Below are positions 50,936 to 60,969 of a DNA stretch of 64,000 nucleotides, piece by piece (within the stretch, counting starts at the first letter, position 1; each line of letters starts with the position of its first letter). The stretch is from Streptomyces ficellus (GTDB lineage: Bacteria; Actinomycetota; Actinomycetes; Streptomycetales; Streptomycetaceae), in the NCBI RefSeq assembly GCF_009739905.1, contig NZ_CP034279.1:4216001-4280000 (forward strand), given 5' to 3'. Under the pieces are notes generated by a model. It ran no database searches, was not told where the DNA came from, and saw only the letters and a program-made list of their open reading frames with translations. The translations under genes were made by a program, and so were the position numbers.

Positions 50936-51781
50936 ATGACCGCCTTCACCGAACACCCCCAGCCCTCCGGACCCGCCGCCGGGCGGATGCCCGCCCTGTA
51001 CCTCTCCCACGGCGCGCCGCCGCTCGCGGACGACCCGCTCTGGCCCGCGCAGCTCGCCGCCTGGTCCGCCTCGCTGCCGCGGCCGGCCGCGATCCTGATG
51101 GTCTCCGCCCACTGGGAGGAGGCCCCACTGGCGCTCGGTGCCACCCGGACCGCCCCGCTCGTGTACGACTTCTGGGGCTTCCCCGAGCACTACTACCGCG
51201 TCCGCTACCCGGCGCCCGGCGCACCCGCGCTCGCCGAAGCGGTCCGGGGGCTCCTGCGCGCACCCGGCACCCCGGTGCAGGACCTGCCCGACCGGGGCCT
51301 GGACCACGGGGCGTACGTCCCGCTCGTCGAGATGTACCCGGATGCCGGCGTCCCCGTCCTCCAGATGTCCCTGCCCACCCTCGACCCGGTCCGGCTCATG
51401 GACGTCGGGCGCAGGCTGGCGCCGCTGCGCGACGAGGGCGTACTGATCGTCGGCAGCGGGTTCTTCACCCACAACCTGGCCGCGCTCCGGCACGGCGGCG
51501 TCCCCGGCTGGTCGGCGGAGTTCGACGACTGGGGGCGGCGGGCGCTGGAGGGCGGGGACGTGGACGCGCTGCTCGACTTCGCGCACGCCTCACCCGCCGG
51601 GGCGCTCGCCCACCCCCGTACCGAACACTTCGCCCCCCTGTTCGTCACCCTGGGCGCCGCCGACGCGGCCGGCGACCTCGACGGCGGGCGCAGCGTCATC
51701 GACGGGTTCTGGATGGGGCTCGCGAAGCGGTCCGTGCAGTTCGGCGGTGTCCAGGGGGCGCGGGCAACCAGCGGGCGGTGA
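50936..51781 (+). CDS. LigB/DODA-type extradiol ring-cleavage dioxygenase
   Basis: The 281-residue protein belongs to the class III extradiol dioxygenases (4,5-DOPA dioxygenase-like). Metal ligands are visible as YLSHGAPPL, VSAHWEE and the later HNL and HPRTEHFAPLFV segments. Bacterial relatives often serve in detoxification of catechols and quinones and sit beside MarR-type repressors, as here. The ATG at 50936 follows a GGGAG. The true substrate is unknown. Confidence 0.85.
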   Translation: MTAFTEHPQPSGPAAGRMPALYLSHGAPPLADDPLWPAQLAAWSASLPRPAAILMVSAHWEEAPLALGATRTAPLVYDFWGFPEHYYRVRYPAPGAPALAEAVRGLLRAPGTPVQDLPDRGLDHGAYVPLVEMYPDAGVPVLQMSLPTLDPVRLMDVGRRLAPLRDEGVLIVGSGFFTHNLAALRHGGVPGWSAEFDDWGRRALEGGDVDALLDFAHASPAGALAHPRTEHFAPLFVTLGAADAAGDLDGGRSVIDGFWMGLAKRSVQFGGVQGARATSGR

Positions 51782-51987
51782 AAGCCGTCTTGACGGGTAG
51801 GAGCGTGAAACCGGTCCGTGTGTGACGGCCGTCTCACGGACCTCGCGGTCGCCGATGCCCGCGGGGGCGGCGGGATCCCCCTCCCGCGCCCGGTCTGACC
51901 TGCACCTCTTCGCCGTCGCGCGGTACGTGTCCACCCTCGGCGGCGCGACAGGGTACTGCAAGATCAGCGAAATCGACGGACGTCATG

Positions 51988-52014
51988 GGAATTCTGTCCG
52001 GTTTCCAGTCGTTG
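51988..52014 (+). promoter_or_regulatory. SigR-type promoter of hrdD
   Basis: GGAAT (51988-51992), exactly 18 nt, then GTTG (52011-52014) is a full match to the SigR (thiol-stress sigma factor) consensus. The hrdD start is 62 nt downstream. In S. coelicolor hrdD is an established SigR target. Confidence 0.85.
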
Positions 52015-52076
52015 TTTCCGTCGGATGCAGGGCACCCGGGAGGGTGTCGCGACACCTACTCAGCAAGGGAGCTCGC

Positions 52077-53078
<1,002 letters not shown>

Positions 53079-53372
53079 CGGGCGGGGCCGCGGGGCGGGC
53101 CGCGACGGCTGCCGGTCGCCCGGGGCGCTGCGGCGCCGGCGGGTCCCCCCCGGTGCCCTGGCCCGGGCTCACCGGCCCCGACTCCGGCTCCCGCCGCGGG
53201 CGGGGGCCGTCGCCGTACCGTGTGCGACCCGCCCCGGGTCACATGCGGCCGCGCCCGCCGCCGGCGCCCCACCGAGCAAGGCACCCGGGCCGGCCCGCAC
53301 CGGGGCGGCGCGCCGGGGCTCGCGGCGGGCCCACCGGGTCAAGGCGCCCCCGCCCGGGGTGGCGCGCGCCGG
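53079..53372. other. 294-bp gap without a recognisable gene
   Basis: The very GC-rich sequence between hrdD and the convergent WYL-regulator gene shows no convincing ORF, RNA gene or strong single hairpin. It probably holds only the two transcript ends. Confidence 0.5.
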
Positions 53373-54347
53373 TCAGGGGGCCGGGGGCGTCACCGAGCGG
53401 GTCAGGCGGGCGCCGAGGCTGTGCACGTAGGAGGCCAGGGCGTCCGGGCCGTGCACCGTGAACTCGCAGTCGACCAGCGCCAGCCGCAGCGCCAGCCACT
53501 CCACCGAGTCCGCCGACCGGGCGCGCAGCCGGCAGGTGCCGGGGCCGGTGGGCGTGGGCGCGGGCGTGAGGTTCGAGGGCAGGCGGGCGGTCACGAACTC
53601 CGCCGGCGCCGCGAAGGTGACGTCCACGTCGTGCTCCGGCTGCGCCCGTGACGCCGAGTGCGACAGCATCTCGGCCGCGTCCGCCGCCGGGAGCTCGCGC
53701 GGGGCGAACCGGGCGCCGGTCGCGAACGGCTCGGACACCCGGTCGACGCGGAACGTCCGCCAGTCCTCGCGCTCCAGGTCGTAGGCCACCAGGTACCAGC
53801 GGTGCCCGGTCGACACCAGGCGGTAGGGCTCGACCAGCCGCCTGCTCTCCGCCCCGTCGCCCGCGCGGTAGCCGAACCGCAGCCGCTCGTGGGCGGTGAC
53901 CGCGGCCGCGAGCGTGGTCAGCGTGGAGGGCGCGACCGTCGCGCCGTCGCCGCGCGTCAGCGGGATCGTCGCGTTCTGGAGGGTGGCGACCCGGTGCCGC
54001 AGCCGCGCCGGGAGCACCTGCTCCAGCTTGGCCAGCGCCCGTACGGCCGCCTCCTCCACGCCCTCGATGGCGTGGCCCGCCCCGGCGCGCAGCCCCACGG
54101 CGATGGCGACCGCCTCCTCGTCGTCCAGCAGCAGCGGCGGCATCGCGGCGCCGGCCACCAGCCGGTACCCGCCGACCGCGCCGCGGGTCGCCTCGACCGG
54201 GTACCCCAGGTCGCGCAGCCGGTCGATGTCGCGGCGGATGGTGCGCGGACTGACGTGCAGCCGGTCGGCCAGCTCGGTGCCCGGCCATTCGCGCGGCGTC
54301 TGGAGGAGGGACAGCAGATTCAGGAGTCGTGCCGGGGTGTCCGTCAT
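53373..54347 (-). CDS. DeoR-type HTH/WYL-domain transcriptional regulator
   Basis: The 324-residue regulator has an N-terminal HTH (ELADRLHVSPRTIRRDIDRL, followed by a wing around EATRGAVGGYRL) and a WYL domain around residues 140-230 (WYLVAYDLEREDWRTFRVDR), with the C-terminal WCX-like part. WYL domains bind nucleic-acid or small-molecule ligands. The ATG at 54347 is 62 nt from the start of a divergent MFS gene, which it probably controls. Confidence 0.88.
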   Translation of the reverse strand: MTDTPARLLNLLSLLQTPREWPGTELADRLHVSPRTIRRDIDRLRDLGYPVEATRGAVGGYRLVAGAAMPPLLLDDEEAVAIAVGLRAGAGHAIEGVEEAAVRALAKLEQVLPARLRHRVATLQNATIPLTRGDGATVAPSTLTTLAAAVTAHERLRFGYRAGDGAESRRLVEPYRLVSTGHRWYLVAYDLEREDWRTFRVDRVSEPFATGARFAPRELPAADAAEMLSHSASRAQPEHDVDVTFAAPAEFVTARLPSNLTPAPTPTGPGTCRLRARSADSVEWLALRLALVDCEFTVHGPDALASYVHSLGARLTRSVTPPAP

Positions 54348-54409
54348 GTTTCCCAGGATGCGCCCCCACTAGGACATGATCTGGCCTATATGACCAATAG
54401 ATTTTCGGT

Positions 54410-55972
54410 ATGACCTCCTCCACCACCCACAGCACCACCGGCACCACCGGTGCCACCGGCAGCACGCCGGTGGCGGCCGACCGGCGGCGATGGCTGGCGC
54501 TCGCCATCGTCATGACCGCCGCGTTCATGGACCTCGTCGACGTCACCATCGTCAACATCGCCATCCCCAGCATCGAGCGTGACCTGTCGGCGTCGTTCGG
54601 CGCCATCCAGTGGGTGACCGCCGGCTACGCGCTGGCCTTCGCCGCCGGGCTCATCACCGGCGGTCGCCTGGGCGACATCTACGGCCGCAAGCGGCTCTTC
54701 CTGGTCGGCATCGCCGGGTTCACCGTCGCCTCCGCCCTCTGCGGTCTCGCCGCGAACTCCGAGATGCTGGTCGCCTCCCGGCTGCTTCAGGGCGCGATGG
54801 CCGCGCTGATGGTCCCGCAGGTGCTGGCGATCATCCACGTCACGTTCCCGGCGCACGAGCGCGGCAAGGTGTTCGGGATGTTCGGCGCGGTGGTGGGGCT
54901 CGGGGCCGTCTCCGGTCCGCTGCTGGGCGCGCTGCTGACCCAGTGGAACCTGTTCGGGCTGGAGTGGCGGCCGATCTTCCTGATCAACCTGCCGGTCGGG
55001 GTCGCGGGGCTGATCCTGGGCCGGAAGTACATCACCGAGTCGCGTGCGGACAAGGCGATGCGGCTGGATCTGGTCGGCGTCGCGCTGGTCACGCTCGGGC
55101 TGCTGATGCTGATCTACCCGCTGACGCGCGGCCGTGAGCTGGACTGGCCGCTGTGGGGTCACGTCTGCATGCTGGCCAGCCCGGTCGTGTTCGGCGTCTT
55201 CGTGGCGTACGAGAGGTACAAGACGCGCAAGGACGGCTCCCCGCTGGTCGAGCTGTCGCTGTTCCGCGTGAAGAGCTTCGCGGCGGGCATCGCGGTGCAG
55301 CTCACCTTCGGGGTCGTGATGGGCATCTTCTTCCTCGTCTGGACGCTGTACATGCAGATCGGCCTGGGCTGGAGCCCGCTGAAGGCCGGCCTGACCGGTG
55401 TGCCGTTCTCCATCGCCGTGTCCGCGGCGGCCGGGATGTCGGTGCAGAAGCTGGTCCCGCGCTTCGGGCGCAAGGTGCTCCAGGCCGGTGCGCTGACGAT
55501 GGTCGCCGGTGTGCTCCTCTACATCTGGGAGGCCGGGCGGTACGGCACCGGCATCGAGCCCTGGCAGATGGCCGCGCCGCTGATCGTGATGGGCGTGGGC
55601 ATGGGGCTGATCGTGGCGCCGCTGACGGACGCCGTGCTGTCGGACGTGCCGCGCGAACACGCCGGTTCGGCGTCCGGACTGATCAACACCACCGGGCAGA
55701 TGGGCACGGCGCTGGGCCTCGGCCTGGTGTCGGTGGTCTTCTTCGGGGTGATCGACGAGAAGCGGCTCGCGCCCGGCGAGGTCGGGACCGCGTTCGCGGA
55801 CGCCTTCCAGGGCTCCCTGTGGTGGGTCGTCGCGGTCCTCGGCGTGATCTTCGCCGTGATGTTCGCGCTGCCGGGACGGCCCAAGCAGCACCTGGAGGGC
55901 GAGGCGGCGACCGCCGGCGACGCACCGGCCGAAGCGCCGGCCGAGGAGGCGCAGCCCGCGTTCACCGCCTGA
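54410..55972 (+). CDS. MFS drug-efflux transporter, DHA2 type
   Basis: The 520-residue protein has motif A (GGRLGDIYGRKRLFLVG), motif C (GAVVGLGAVSGPLLGALLTQ) and about 14 membrane segments, with an Ala/Glu-rich tail. It belongs to the EmrB/QacA drug exporters. There is no clear ribosome-binding site before the ATG at 54410. Instead an eight-codon mini-ORF (54390-54413) ends on the start codon (ATGA), so translation may be coupled to it. Divergence from the WYL regulator suggests repression or activation by it. Confidence 0.87.
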   Translation: MTSSTTHSTTGTTGATGSTPVAADRRRWLALAIVMTAAFMDLVDVTIVNIAIPSIERDLSASFGAIQWVTAGYALAFAAGLITGGRLGDIYGRKRLFLVGIAGFTVASALCGLAANSEMLVASRLLQGAMAALMVPQVLAIIHVTFPAHERGKVFGMFGAVVGLGAVSGPLLGALLTQWNLFGLEWRPIFLINLPVGVAGLILGRKYITESRADKAMRLDLVGVALVTLGLLMLIYPLTRGRELDWPLWGHVCMLASPVVFGVFVAYERYKTRKDGSPLVELSLFRVKSFAAGIAVQLTFGVVMGIFFLVWTLYMQIGLGWSPLKAGLTGVPFSIAVSAAAGMSVQKLVPRFGRKVLQAGALTMVAGVLLYIWEAGRYGTGIEPWQMAAPLIVMGVGMGLIVAPLTDAVLSDVPREHAGSASGLINTTGQMGTALGLGLVSVVFFGVIDEKRLAPGEVGTAFADAFQGSLWWVVAVLGVIFAVMFALPGRPKQHLEGEAATAGDAPAEAPAEEAQPAFTA

Positions 55973-55986
55973 ACCCCGCCTGACCG

Positions 55987-56031
55987 AGGGCCCGGCCCGC
56001 CGGATCGATCCGATCCCGCGAGCCGGGCCCT
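55987..56031. terminator. bidirectional terminator between MFS and DUF6227 genes
   Basis: AGGGCCCGGC (55987-55996) pairs exactly with GCCGGGCCCT (56022-56031). The 25-nt interior holds a second short CGGATC/GATCCG hairpin. The two flanking genes are convergent. Confidence 0.65.
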
Positions 56032-56086
56032 TCGGTTACCGGTACGGGTACGGGTACGGAGACGGCGCCGGCCCGCCACGGACCGG

Positions 56087-56842
56087 TCAACGCACCCGGC
56101 CCCGCACCTGCGCGCGGCGCTCCATCGCCGCGCGGGCGACGTGCTCGTCCTCGTACACCTCGCACATGTGCCGACCGTCCGGCGTCGCCGTGTGCTCGAC
56201 CTCCCAGACGCTCATCTCGCTGCCGTCCAGCAGCAGGAACGCGTGCTCGTACAGCGCGAAACCGGCGTCCCTGCCCGCCACGCCGCACTGCCGGCCGAAG
56301 ACCTGGCGGATGTGGTGGGCGAACGCGCCCCGGAGCCGCGCCGCCACCGCCTCGCCCGGCCGGTCCTCGTTCTCCGCGCGGCGCAGCACCCGGCGGGCGT
56401 GGTCCGCCGAGCGGTCCGGCACGTACATCAGCGGTGCCGGGGCCGCGGGCCTGGCCATCAGCGCGCCCAGCAGCTCCAGGTCCGCGTCGAGGTCCTCGCC
56501 CAGCTCGTCCTCCGGGTCGGGGAAGCCGGCCGTCAGGCGGGAGGCGGCGAGCCGTGCCTCGCTCTCCTCCGCGTACAGCTCGTGCTGCTCGGCGCCGTCC
56601 CTCCCGGCGTTGTGCACCACCTCCCACAGCGTCAGCGACGAGGCGTCGGCCAGCAGGAACGTGTGCCGGTGGGTCGTCCGGTGGAGCGCCGCGCTGTGGT
56701 GCGACGAGTGCAGCGAACTGGCGTGCGCCAGCGCGGAATCCAGTCGCTCGACCAGTGCGTCGGGCAGGTCGAAGGAGTTCAGCGCCCGCCCCAGGAGGCG
56801 CTCGACGTGCATCTCGGTCGTCTCGTCGTTCGGAACGTTCAA
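56087..56842 (-). CDS. DUF6227-family protein, function unknown
   Basis: The 251-residue soluble protein is of a type found widely in Streptomyces and lacks known catalytic motifs. It contains two similar halves: each carries His/Leu-rich helices, then a TFLLADASSLTLWEVVHN-like or AFLLLDGSEMSVWEVEHT-like strand pair, suggesting an internal duplication. The TTG at 56842 was chosen because GGAGA lies 8 nt upstream; an ATG ten codons later has no ribosome-binding site. It is a single gene. No role can be assigned. Confidence 0.75.
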   Translation of the reverse strand: MNVPNDETTEMHVERLLGRALNSFDLPDALVERLDSALAHASSLHSSHHSAALHRTTHRHTFLLADASSLTLWEVVHNAGRDGAEQHELYAEESEARLAASRLTAGFPDPEDELGEDLDADLELLGALMARPAAPAPLMYVPDRSADHARRVLRRAENEDRPGEAVAARLRGAFAHHIRQVFGRQCGVAGRDAGFALYEHAFLLLDGSEMSVWEVEHTATPDGRHMCEVYEDEHVARAAMERRAQVRGRVR

Positions 56843-56986
56843 GAGGGGTCTCCAGGCCGTCGCCGCGTGTCACTCGATGCTTGCTTAAGGTAGTGCCTGG
56901 GTCTGACAACGCGTCCGACTTCCACGAAACGAGGGGCGCGCGAACCGAGTTCCCGCGCGCCCCGTACAACGCGGCGCCCGCGGGCC

Positions 56987-58015
56987 TCAGTCCAGCCCGT
57001 ACAGGTCGCGGTACGCGGGGAAGTCACCACCCGGCCCCGAGACCGACCCGGCGGCCAGCACCGCCCGGACGATCGCCCTGGTCACCACGGTCGCACCGGC
57101 CGCCAGGACCTCGTTGAGCCCGAGCGGGCCGTGCGTGTCCGGCAGGGGGCGCCCGCCGGTGGCGAGAGTGAACACCGTGTCCCCGTCGTTGAGCAGGTGC
57201 ACCGGCCGCACGGCGCGCGCGATGCCGTCGTGCGCCGTGCCCGCGAGCTTCTGCGCCTGCGCCCGGGTCAGGTCCGCGTCCGTACCGACCACGGCGAGCG
57301 TGGTGTTGAGCGGCGGCCAGTCGTTGCGCTCCAGCGACTCGGCGAGCCGCCGCGCCGCCGCCGCGTGCGCCTCCGGGTCCGGGAACTCCATCGGCCCGTC
57401 GCCGTACGCCCCGTACAGCGCGCCGGTCAGCGGGTCGACGGCCGACCCCACCGCGTTGGCCACGACCAGCGCCCCGACGGTGATCCCGCACGCCAGCACC
57501 GTGCTCGCGGTACCGACCCCGCCCTTCATACCGCCGACCACCGCCCCCGTACCGGCACCGACCGCCCCGCACTCCACGGGCGCGCGGAGGCCGGACGCGT
57601 CCGCCGCCTCCACCGCCGCACGCCCGGTCGACGCGTCCGGGCGCGCCTTCCAGTCACCGCCACGCCCCAGGTCGAACACGCACGCCGCCGGGACGACCGG
57701 CACCACCTGCGACGGGTCGGGCCCCACCCGCACGCCCCGCCCGCGCTCCTCCAGCCAGGCCATCACCCCGGCCGCCGCCTCCAGCCCGTACGCGCTGCCG
57801 CCCGTCAGGACCAGGGCCTCGACGCGCTGGACCAGGTTGCGCGGGTCGAGCGCGTCCGTCTCCCGGGTGCCCGGGCCCCCGCCGCGCACGTCCACCGCCG
57901 CGACCGCCCCGCCCTCGGGCGCCAGGACCACGGTGGTGCCGCTGAGCGCCTTGTCCCCCGGTACGCGCGCGTGGCCGACCCGCAGACCGGCCACGTCCGT
58001 CAGTGCGTCGTTCAT
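56987..58015 (-). CDS. P1/S58-family (DmpA-like) peptidase
   Basis: The 342-residue N-terminal-nucleophile hydrolase resembles L-aminopeptidase/D-esterase DmpA. Diagnostic parts are RVGHARVPGDKALSGTTVVL, LVLTGGSAYGLEAAAGVMAW, and GGMKGGVGTASTVL, in whose vicinity DmpA relatives cleave themselves to expose the nucleophile. There is no signal peptide, so it is cytoplasmic. The ATG at 58015 overlaps the stop of the upstream LtrA gene (ATGA). Natural substrates of such actinobacterial enzymes are mostly unknown. Confidence 0.87.
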   Translation of the reverse strand: MNDALTDVAGLRVGHARVPGDKALSGTTVVLAPEGGAVAAVDVRGGGPGTRETDALDPRNLVQRVEALVLTGGSAYGLEAAAGVMAWLEERGRGVRVGPDPSQVVPVVPAACVFDLGRGGDWKARPDASTGRAAVEAADASGLRAPVECGAVGAGTGAVVGGMKGGVGTASTVLACGITVGALVVANAVGSAVDPLTGALYGAYGDGPMEFPDPEAHAAAARRLAESLERNDWPPLNTTLAVVGTDADLTRAQAQKLAGTAHDGIARAVRPVHLLNDGDTVFTLATGGRPLPDTHGPLGLNEVLAAGATVVTRAIVRAVLAAGSVSGPGGDFPAYRDLYGLD

Positions 58016-59202
58016 CCCCCTTGCGTACCACGCTCCGCACGGGCCGTGAGGGTGACTCCGGTCGCGACGGCCGCCGCCGCCACGATCCCGGCCGAGAAGA
58101 TCCCCCAGCGCCCCGCGAACGTGCAGAGCAGGATGCCCAGCGCGGCGCACGGCAGCACCAGTTGCTGTGCGATGCCCGCCTTGAAGTAGCGCGAGTGCAG
58201 CGCCCACACCAGCAGCAGGAACAGTGCCGAGGGCAGGGTGACCGCGGCCGCGGCGGAGGTCGCCGACAGGTGGGCCTCGCCGGTCGCCTGCTCGACCGCT
58301 ACCTCCAGTCCCGCGCCGATCGCCGCCGCCGACGCCTGGATCAGGTAGTGGCCGTACCCCCACAGGAACGCCTGCCGGTTGGACATCAGCCGACGGTGCA
58401 CCGGGACGACGAAGTAGATCCACCAGGCCGCGAAGATCAGCAGCAGCCCGCCGGCGGCGATCGGCAGCAGGTCGCCCAGCGCGTCGTTCTCCTCGATACC
58501 CGTCTTCACCGCGACCGTGGCCGCCGCGATGGTCTCGCCGAGCACGATGATGGTGAACAGCCCGTACCGCTCGGCGATGTGGTGGGCGTGCCAGCTGGAG
58601 GAGAAGTCCCGCTCCGCGAGCGGCGGCACGGACAGCTCGGCGGCCACCATCACCAGGAACACCCAGGGCCGGGCCGGTTCGGGCACGAGGACCAGCGCCG
58701 TCCAGCCGATCTGGCAGAGCGACACCCCGGCCGCGTACCGCAGCGCCATGGTCCGCTCCGCCCCGGACGCGTTGCGCGCCGCCCGGAGCCACTGCGAGGC
58801 GAGCGCGAGCCGCATCACCACGTACCCGAGCCACACCAGGAAGAACTCGTTCTCCTCGAAGGCGCGGGACACCCCGGCGGCCAGCAGCAGGACACCGGCG
58901 ATCTGGACGAGCGTCACGACGCGGTAGAGCACGTCGTCGTTGTCGTACGCCGAGGCGAACCAGGTGAAGTTCATCCACGCCCACCAGATGGCGAAGAACA
59001 CCATCGCGTACCGGGCGATGCCGTCTCCGGCATGGCCCTCGGCCACGGCGTGCACGAGCTGGACGCCCGCCTGCGCGACCGCCACGACGAAGCACAGGTC
59101 GAAGAAGAGCTCCAGGGGCGTGGCGGCGCGGTGCTCCTCGTCGCGGCTGCGCGAGACCAGGGGCCGCAGGGGCGTACGGGACGCGGGGGGAGGGGAGGTC
59201 AT
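58012..59202 (-). CDS. LtrA-family (low temperature requirement) membrane protein
   Basis: The 396-residue polytopic membrane protein has the LtrA pattern: a cytoplasmic N-terminus with ATPLELFFDLCFVVAVAQ at the first membrane segment, then FSSSWHAHHIAERYGLFTII and a total of about ten to twelve segments. The family was named for a Listeria cold-growth gene; its biochemical role is unknown. The ATG at 59202 follows a GGTGGG. It is translationally coupled to the P1 peptidase gene. Confidence 0.85.
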   Translation of the reverse strand: MTSPPPASRTPLRPLVSRSRDEEHRAATPLELFFDLCFVVAVAQAGVQLVHAVAEGHAGDGIARYAMVFFAIWWAWMNFTWFASAYDNDDVLYRVVTLVQIAGVLLLAAGVSRAFEENEFFLVWLGYVVMRLALASQWLRAARNASGAERTMALRYAAGVSLCQIGWTALVLVPEPARPWVFLVMVAAELSVPPLAERDFSSSWHAHHIAERYGLFTIIVLGETIAAATVAVKTGIEENDALGDLLPIAAGGLLLIFAAWWIYFVVPVHRRLMSNRQAFLWGYGHYLIQASAAAIGAGLEVAVEQATGEAHLSATSAAAAVTLPSALFLLLVWALHSRYFKAGIAQQLVLPCAALGILLCTFAGRWGIFSAGIVAAAAVATGVTLTARAERGTQGG

Positions 59203-59348
59203 CCCACCAGGACAGCAGAGGCACCGCCGCCGGACGCCCTCCGCGGGAACGGTCACCCCCGAAGTCCCCACAACGGGCGAACCGTCCCGCACCTCCCTCC
59301 CCGGCGGCCCGGACCGGCGACCACCGGCCACCGGCGTACGCTGGACGT

Positions 59349-59573
59349 ATGAGGACCGCCCCCGCCCCCGGACCGCGAGACGCGAAGACCGAATCAGCGC
59401 CGAAGGAAGAGAACGACCCGCAGAAGAGGACACCGGCGCTGATCTTCGACGATCCGCTGGACCAGCCGTCCGCGGACGATACGGACCGTGGGTGGGGTGA
59501 GCGGCCTCCGGGCGGCGACAGCGCCGCCGACCTCGCGCGCTTCCTCGACGAGAAGCCGCCGCACCACCTCTGA
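59349..59573 (+). CDS. small conserved hypothetical protein
   Basis: The 74-residue acidic, Pro/Asp-rich protein is probably unstructured for most of its length. The core ALIFDDPLDQPSADDTDRGW and the C-terminal DSAADLARFLDEKPPHHL look like a conserved Streptomyces small protein. There is no ribosome-binding site; a -10-like TACGCT (59337-59342) ends 6 nt before the ATG, so the message may be leaderless. No function is known. Confidence 0.7.
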   Translation: MRTAPAPGPRDAKTESAPKEENDPQKRTPALIFDDPLDQPSADDTDRGWGERPPGGDSAADLARFLDEKPPHHL

Positions 59574-59598
59574 GCCGGTGGAGCCGGTGGAGCCGGCG
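59572..59598. repeat. three tandem 9-bp repeats between convergent genes
   Basis: GAGCCGGTG at 59572-59580 and 59581-59589, then one copy with a single mismatch, fill the short gap between the small hypothetical gene and mscL. Confidence 0.8.
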
Positions 59599-59601
59599 GC
59601 C

Positions 59602-60066
59602 CTACGGGGTGCCGCGCTGGGCGACGAGGGCGTCGCGGATCTCCTTGAGCAGCTCCAGCTCGGTGACCTCCAGGGTCTCCTGGACACCCCTGCGCTCCTT
59701 CTCCAGCGCCGCCCGGCGGGCCAGGTACTTGGCCATCGGCAGCACCATCAGGAAGTAGACGACGGCCGCGGTGATCAGGAAGCTGAGCGTGGCGCTGAGC
59801 ACCGAACCCCACAGGATCGCGACGCCCTGGACGACCTCGCCTCCCTCGCTGACCCGGCACGGGCCCTTCAGACAGGAGCGGTAACTCTCCAGGCTCTTCG
59901 TGCCGAACGCGCCGACGACCGGACTGATCACGCCCCGGACGATCGCGTTCACGATGTTGGTGAACGCGGCGCCGATCACCACCGCGACCGCCAGGTCGAT
60001 CACGTTCCCCCGCATGAGGAAGGCCTTGAAGCCCTCCAGCAAGCTCTGCTTCTTCTCCTGGCTCAC
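59602..60066 (-). CDS. mscL: large-conductance mechanosensitive channel MscL
   Basis: The 154-residue channel has TM1 (VIDLAVAVVIGAAFTNIVNAIV), a periplasmic loop with a Cys pair (YRSCLKGPC), TM2 (LSFLITAAVVYFLMVLPMAK) and a C-terminal helix. It opens under membrane tension to release solutes during osmotic downshock. The GTG at 60066 was chosen because GAAGGG lies 7 nt upstream and the family starts right before GFKAFLMRG; ATG 60105 would add 13 residues. Confidence 0.9.
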   Translation of the reverse strand: MSQEKKQSLLEGFKAFLMRGNVIDLAVAVVIGAAFTNIVNAIVRGVISPVVGAFGTKSLESYRSCLKGPCRVSEGGEVVQGVAILWGSVLSATLSFLITAAVVYFLMVLPMAKYLARRAALEKERRGVQETLEVTELELLKEIRDALVAQRGTP

Positions 60067-60208
60067 CACGGTGCCCTTCGTCGCGTGTGCAGTCGGCGCA
60101 GCCATTACGCCGTGCACCGTGCGTAACCGTCCAATCCGTACGCACGGACAGGGGACGTGACCGGCAGTCCGTGCGACCAGGACGCGCCCGTGGGTGCGGA
60201 GGACGGCT

Positions 60209-60255
60209 CATCAGGCGGCACATCAGGCGGCCCGGCAGGTGGCACATCAGGCGGC
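60209..60255. repeat. three 11-bp direct repeats
   Basis: CATCAGGCGGC occurs at 60209-60219, 60221-60231 and 60245-60255, ending directly at the stop codon of the SAF-domain gene. Significance is unknown. Confidence 0.85.
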
Positions 60256-60792
60256 TCAGCACATCGTCACCGCCAGCCGGGACGACGCGGCCGCGCCGGC
60301 CAGCGCGGCGGCGACCGGGCGGGGCACGGCCAGCACGACCAGCGCGCCGGCGTCCGCCGGCTCGCCGCCCACCCGGGGCACCTTCTCCACGCGCACGCCT
60401 GTGGCCACCACGCGGGCGGTGCCGTCACCGTCACCGCCCCCGGACGGCGCCACCGGCGACGCGATCACGTCCACGAGGTCCCCGGGCCGCAGCAGCCGGA
60501 CGGTCGCGCCGTCCGCGATCCGCACCGGGACGGACACCACCTCGACCGGCTTGCCCTCCCGCCGGGGCGCCGTGCTCGCCTGTGGCCGGTCCGCCTCGGC
60601 GGGCCCGCGCGAGCCGGTGGCCGAGGCGGCCAGCGCGGCGACCGCCATGGCGAGCCCCGCCGCCATCGCGTGCCGTCGCCGCCGCACCGTCCGCCGCAGC
60701 CGGTGACGCCCGCCGCGCACCCGCAGCGGAGCGAACTGCGGCACCCCGCACCTGTCGGGAGGGGAAGGAATGGGGAGCGAACGGGACGTCAT
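60256..60792 (-). CDS. SAF-domain protein resembling CpaB/RcpC
   Basis: The 178-residue protein has a basic N-terminal stretch (HRLRRTVRRRRH), one membrane segment (MAAGLAMAVAALAAS) and an extracytoplasmic SAF domain (VVSVPVRIADGATVRLLRPG, LVDVIASPV). CpaB/RcpC proteins belong to Flp/Tad pilus assembly. No other pilus gene is in the window, so it may be an orphan with another role. The ATG at 60792 lacks a strong ribosome-binding site, and upstream starts are possible. Confidence 0.7.
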   Translation of the reverse strand: MTSRSLPIPSPPDRCGVPQFAPLRVRGGRHRLRRTVRRRRHAMAAGLAMAVAALAASATGSRGPAEADRPQASTAPRREGKPVEVVSVPVRIADGATVRLLRPGDLVDVIASPVAPSGGGDGDGTARVVATGVRVEKVPRVGGEPADAGALVVLAVPRPVAAALAGAAASSRLAVTMC

Positions 60793-60969
60793 GGCAACCA
60801 CCGCCTGCCGTGAGGGACCCGCACCAGGACCGGGAACGGGCATCGACCGCGCCGGCATTCCACCGGCGCCCCTCACGATCCCGCGTCCCCGCCGCTCCCG
60901 CTCGTGCCTGTGGACAGACCCGGCGATGGGGAGAACCCCGTCACCCGCGGGGGTGGCCCCCGGTCATGA

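Noticed and set aside
56987..60262. A single 1091-codon open frame spanning P1 peptidase, LtrA, the small gene and MscL
   Set aside because: Only the last 342 codons match a protein family. The rest is an out-of-frame reading of LtrA and MscL.
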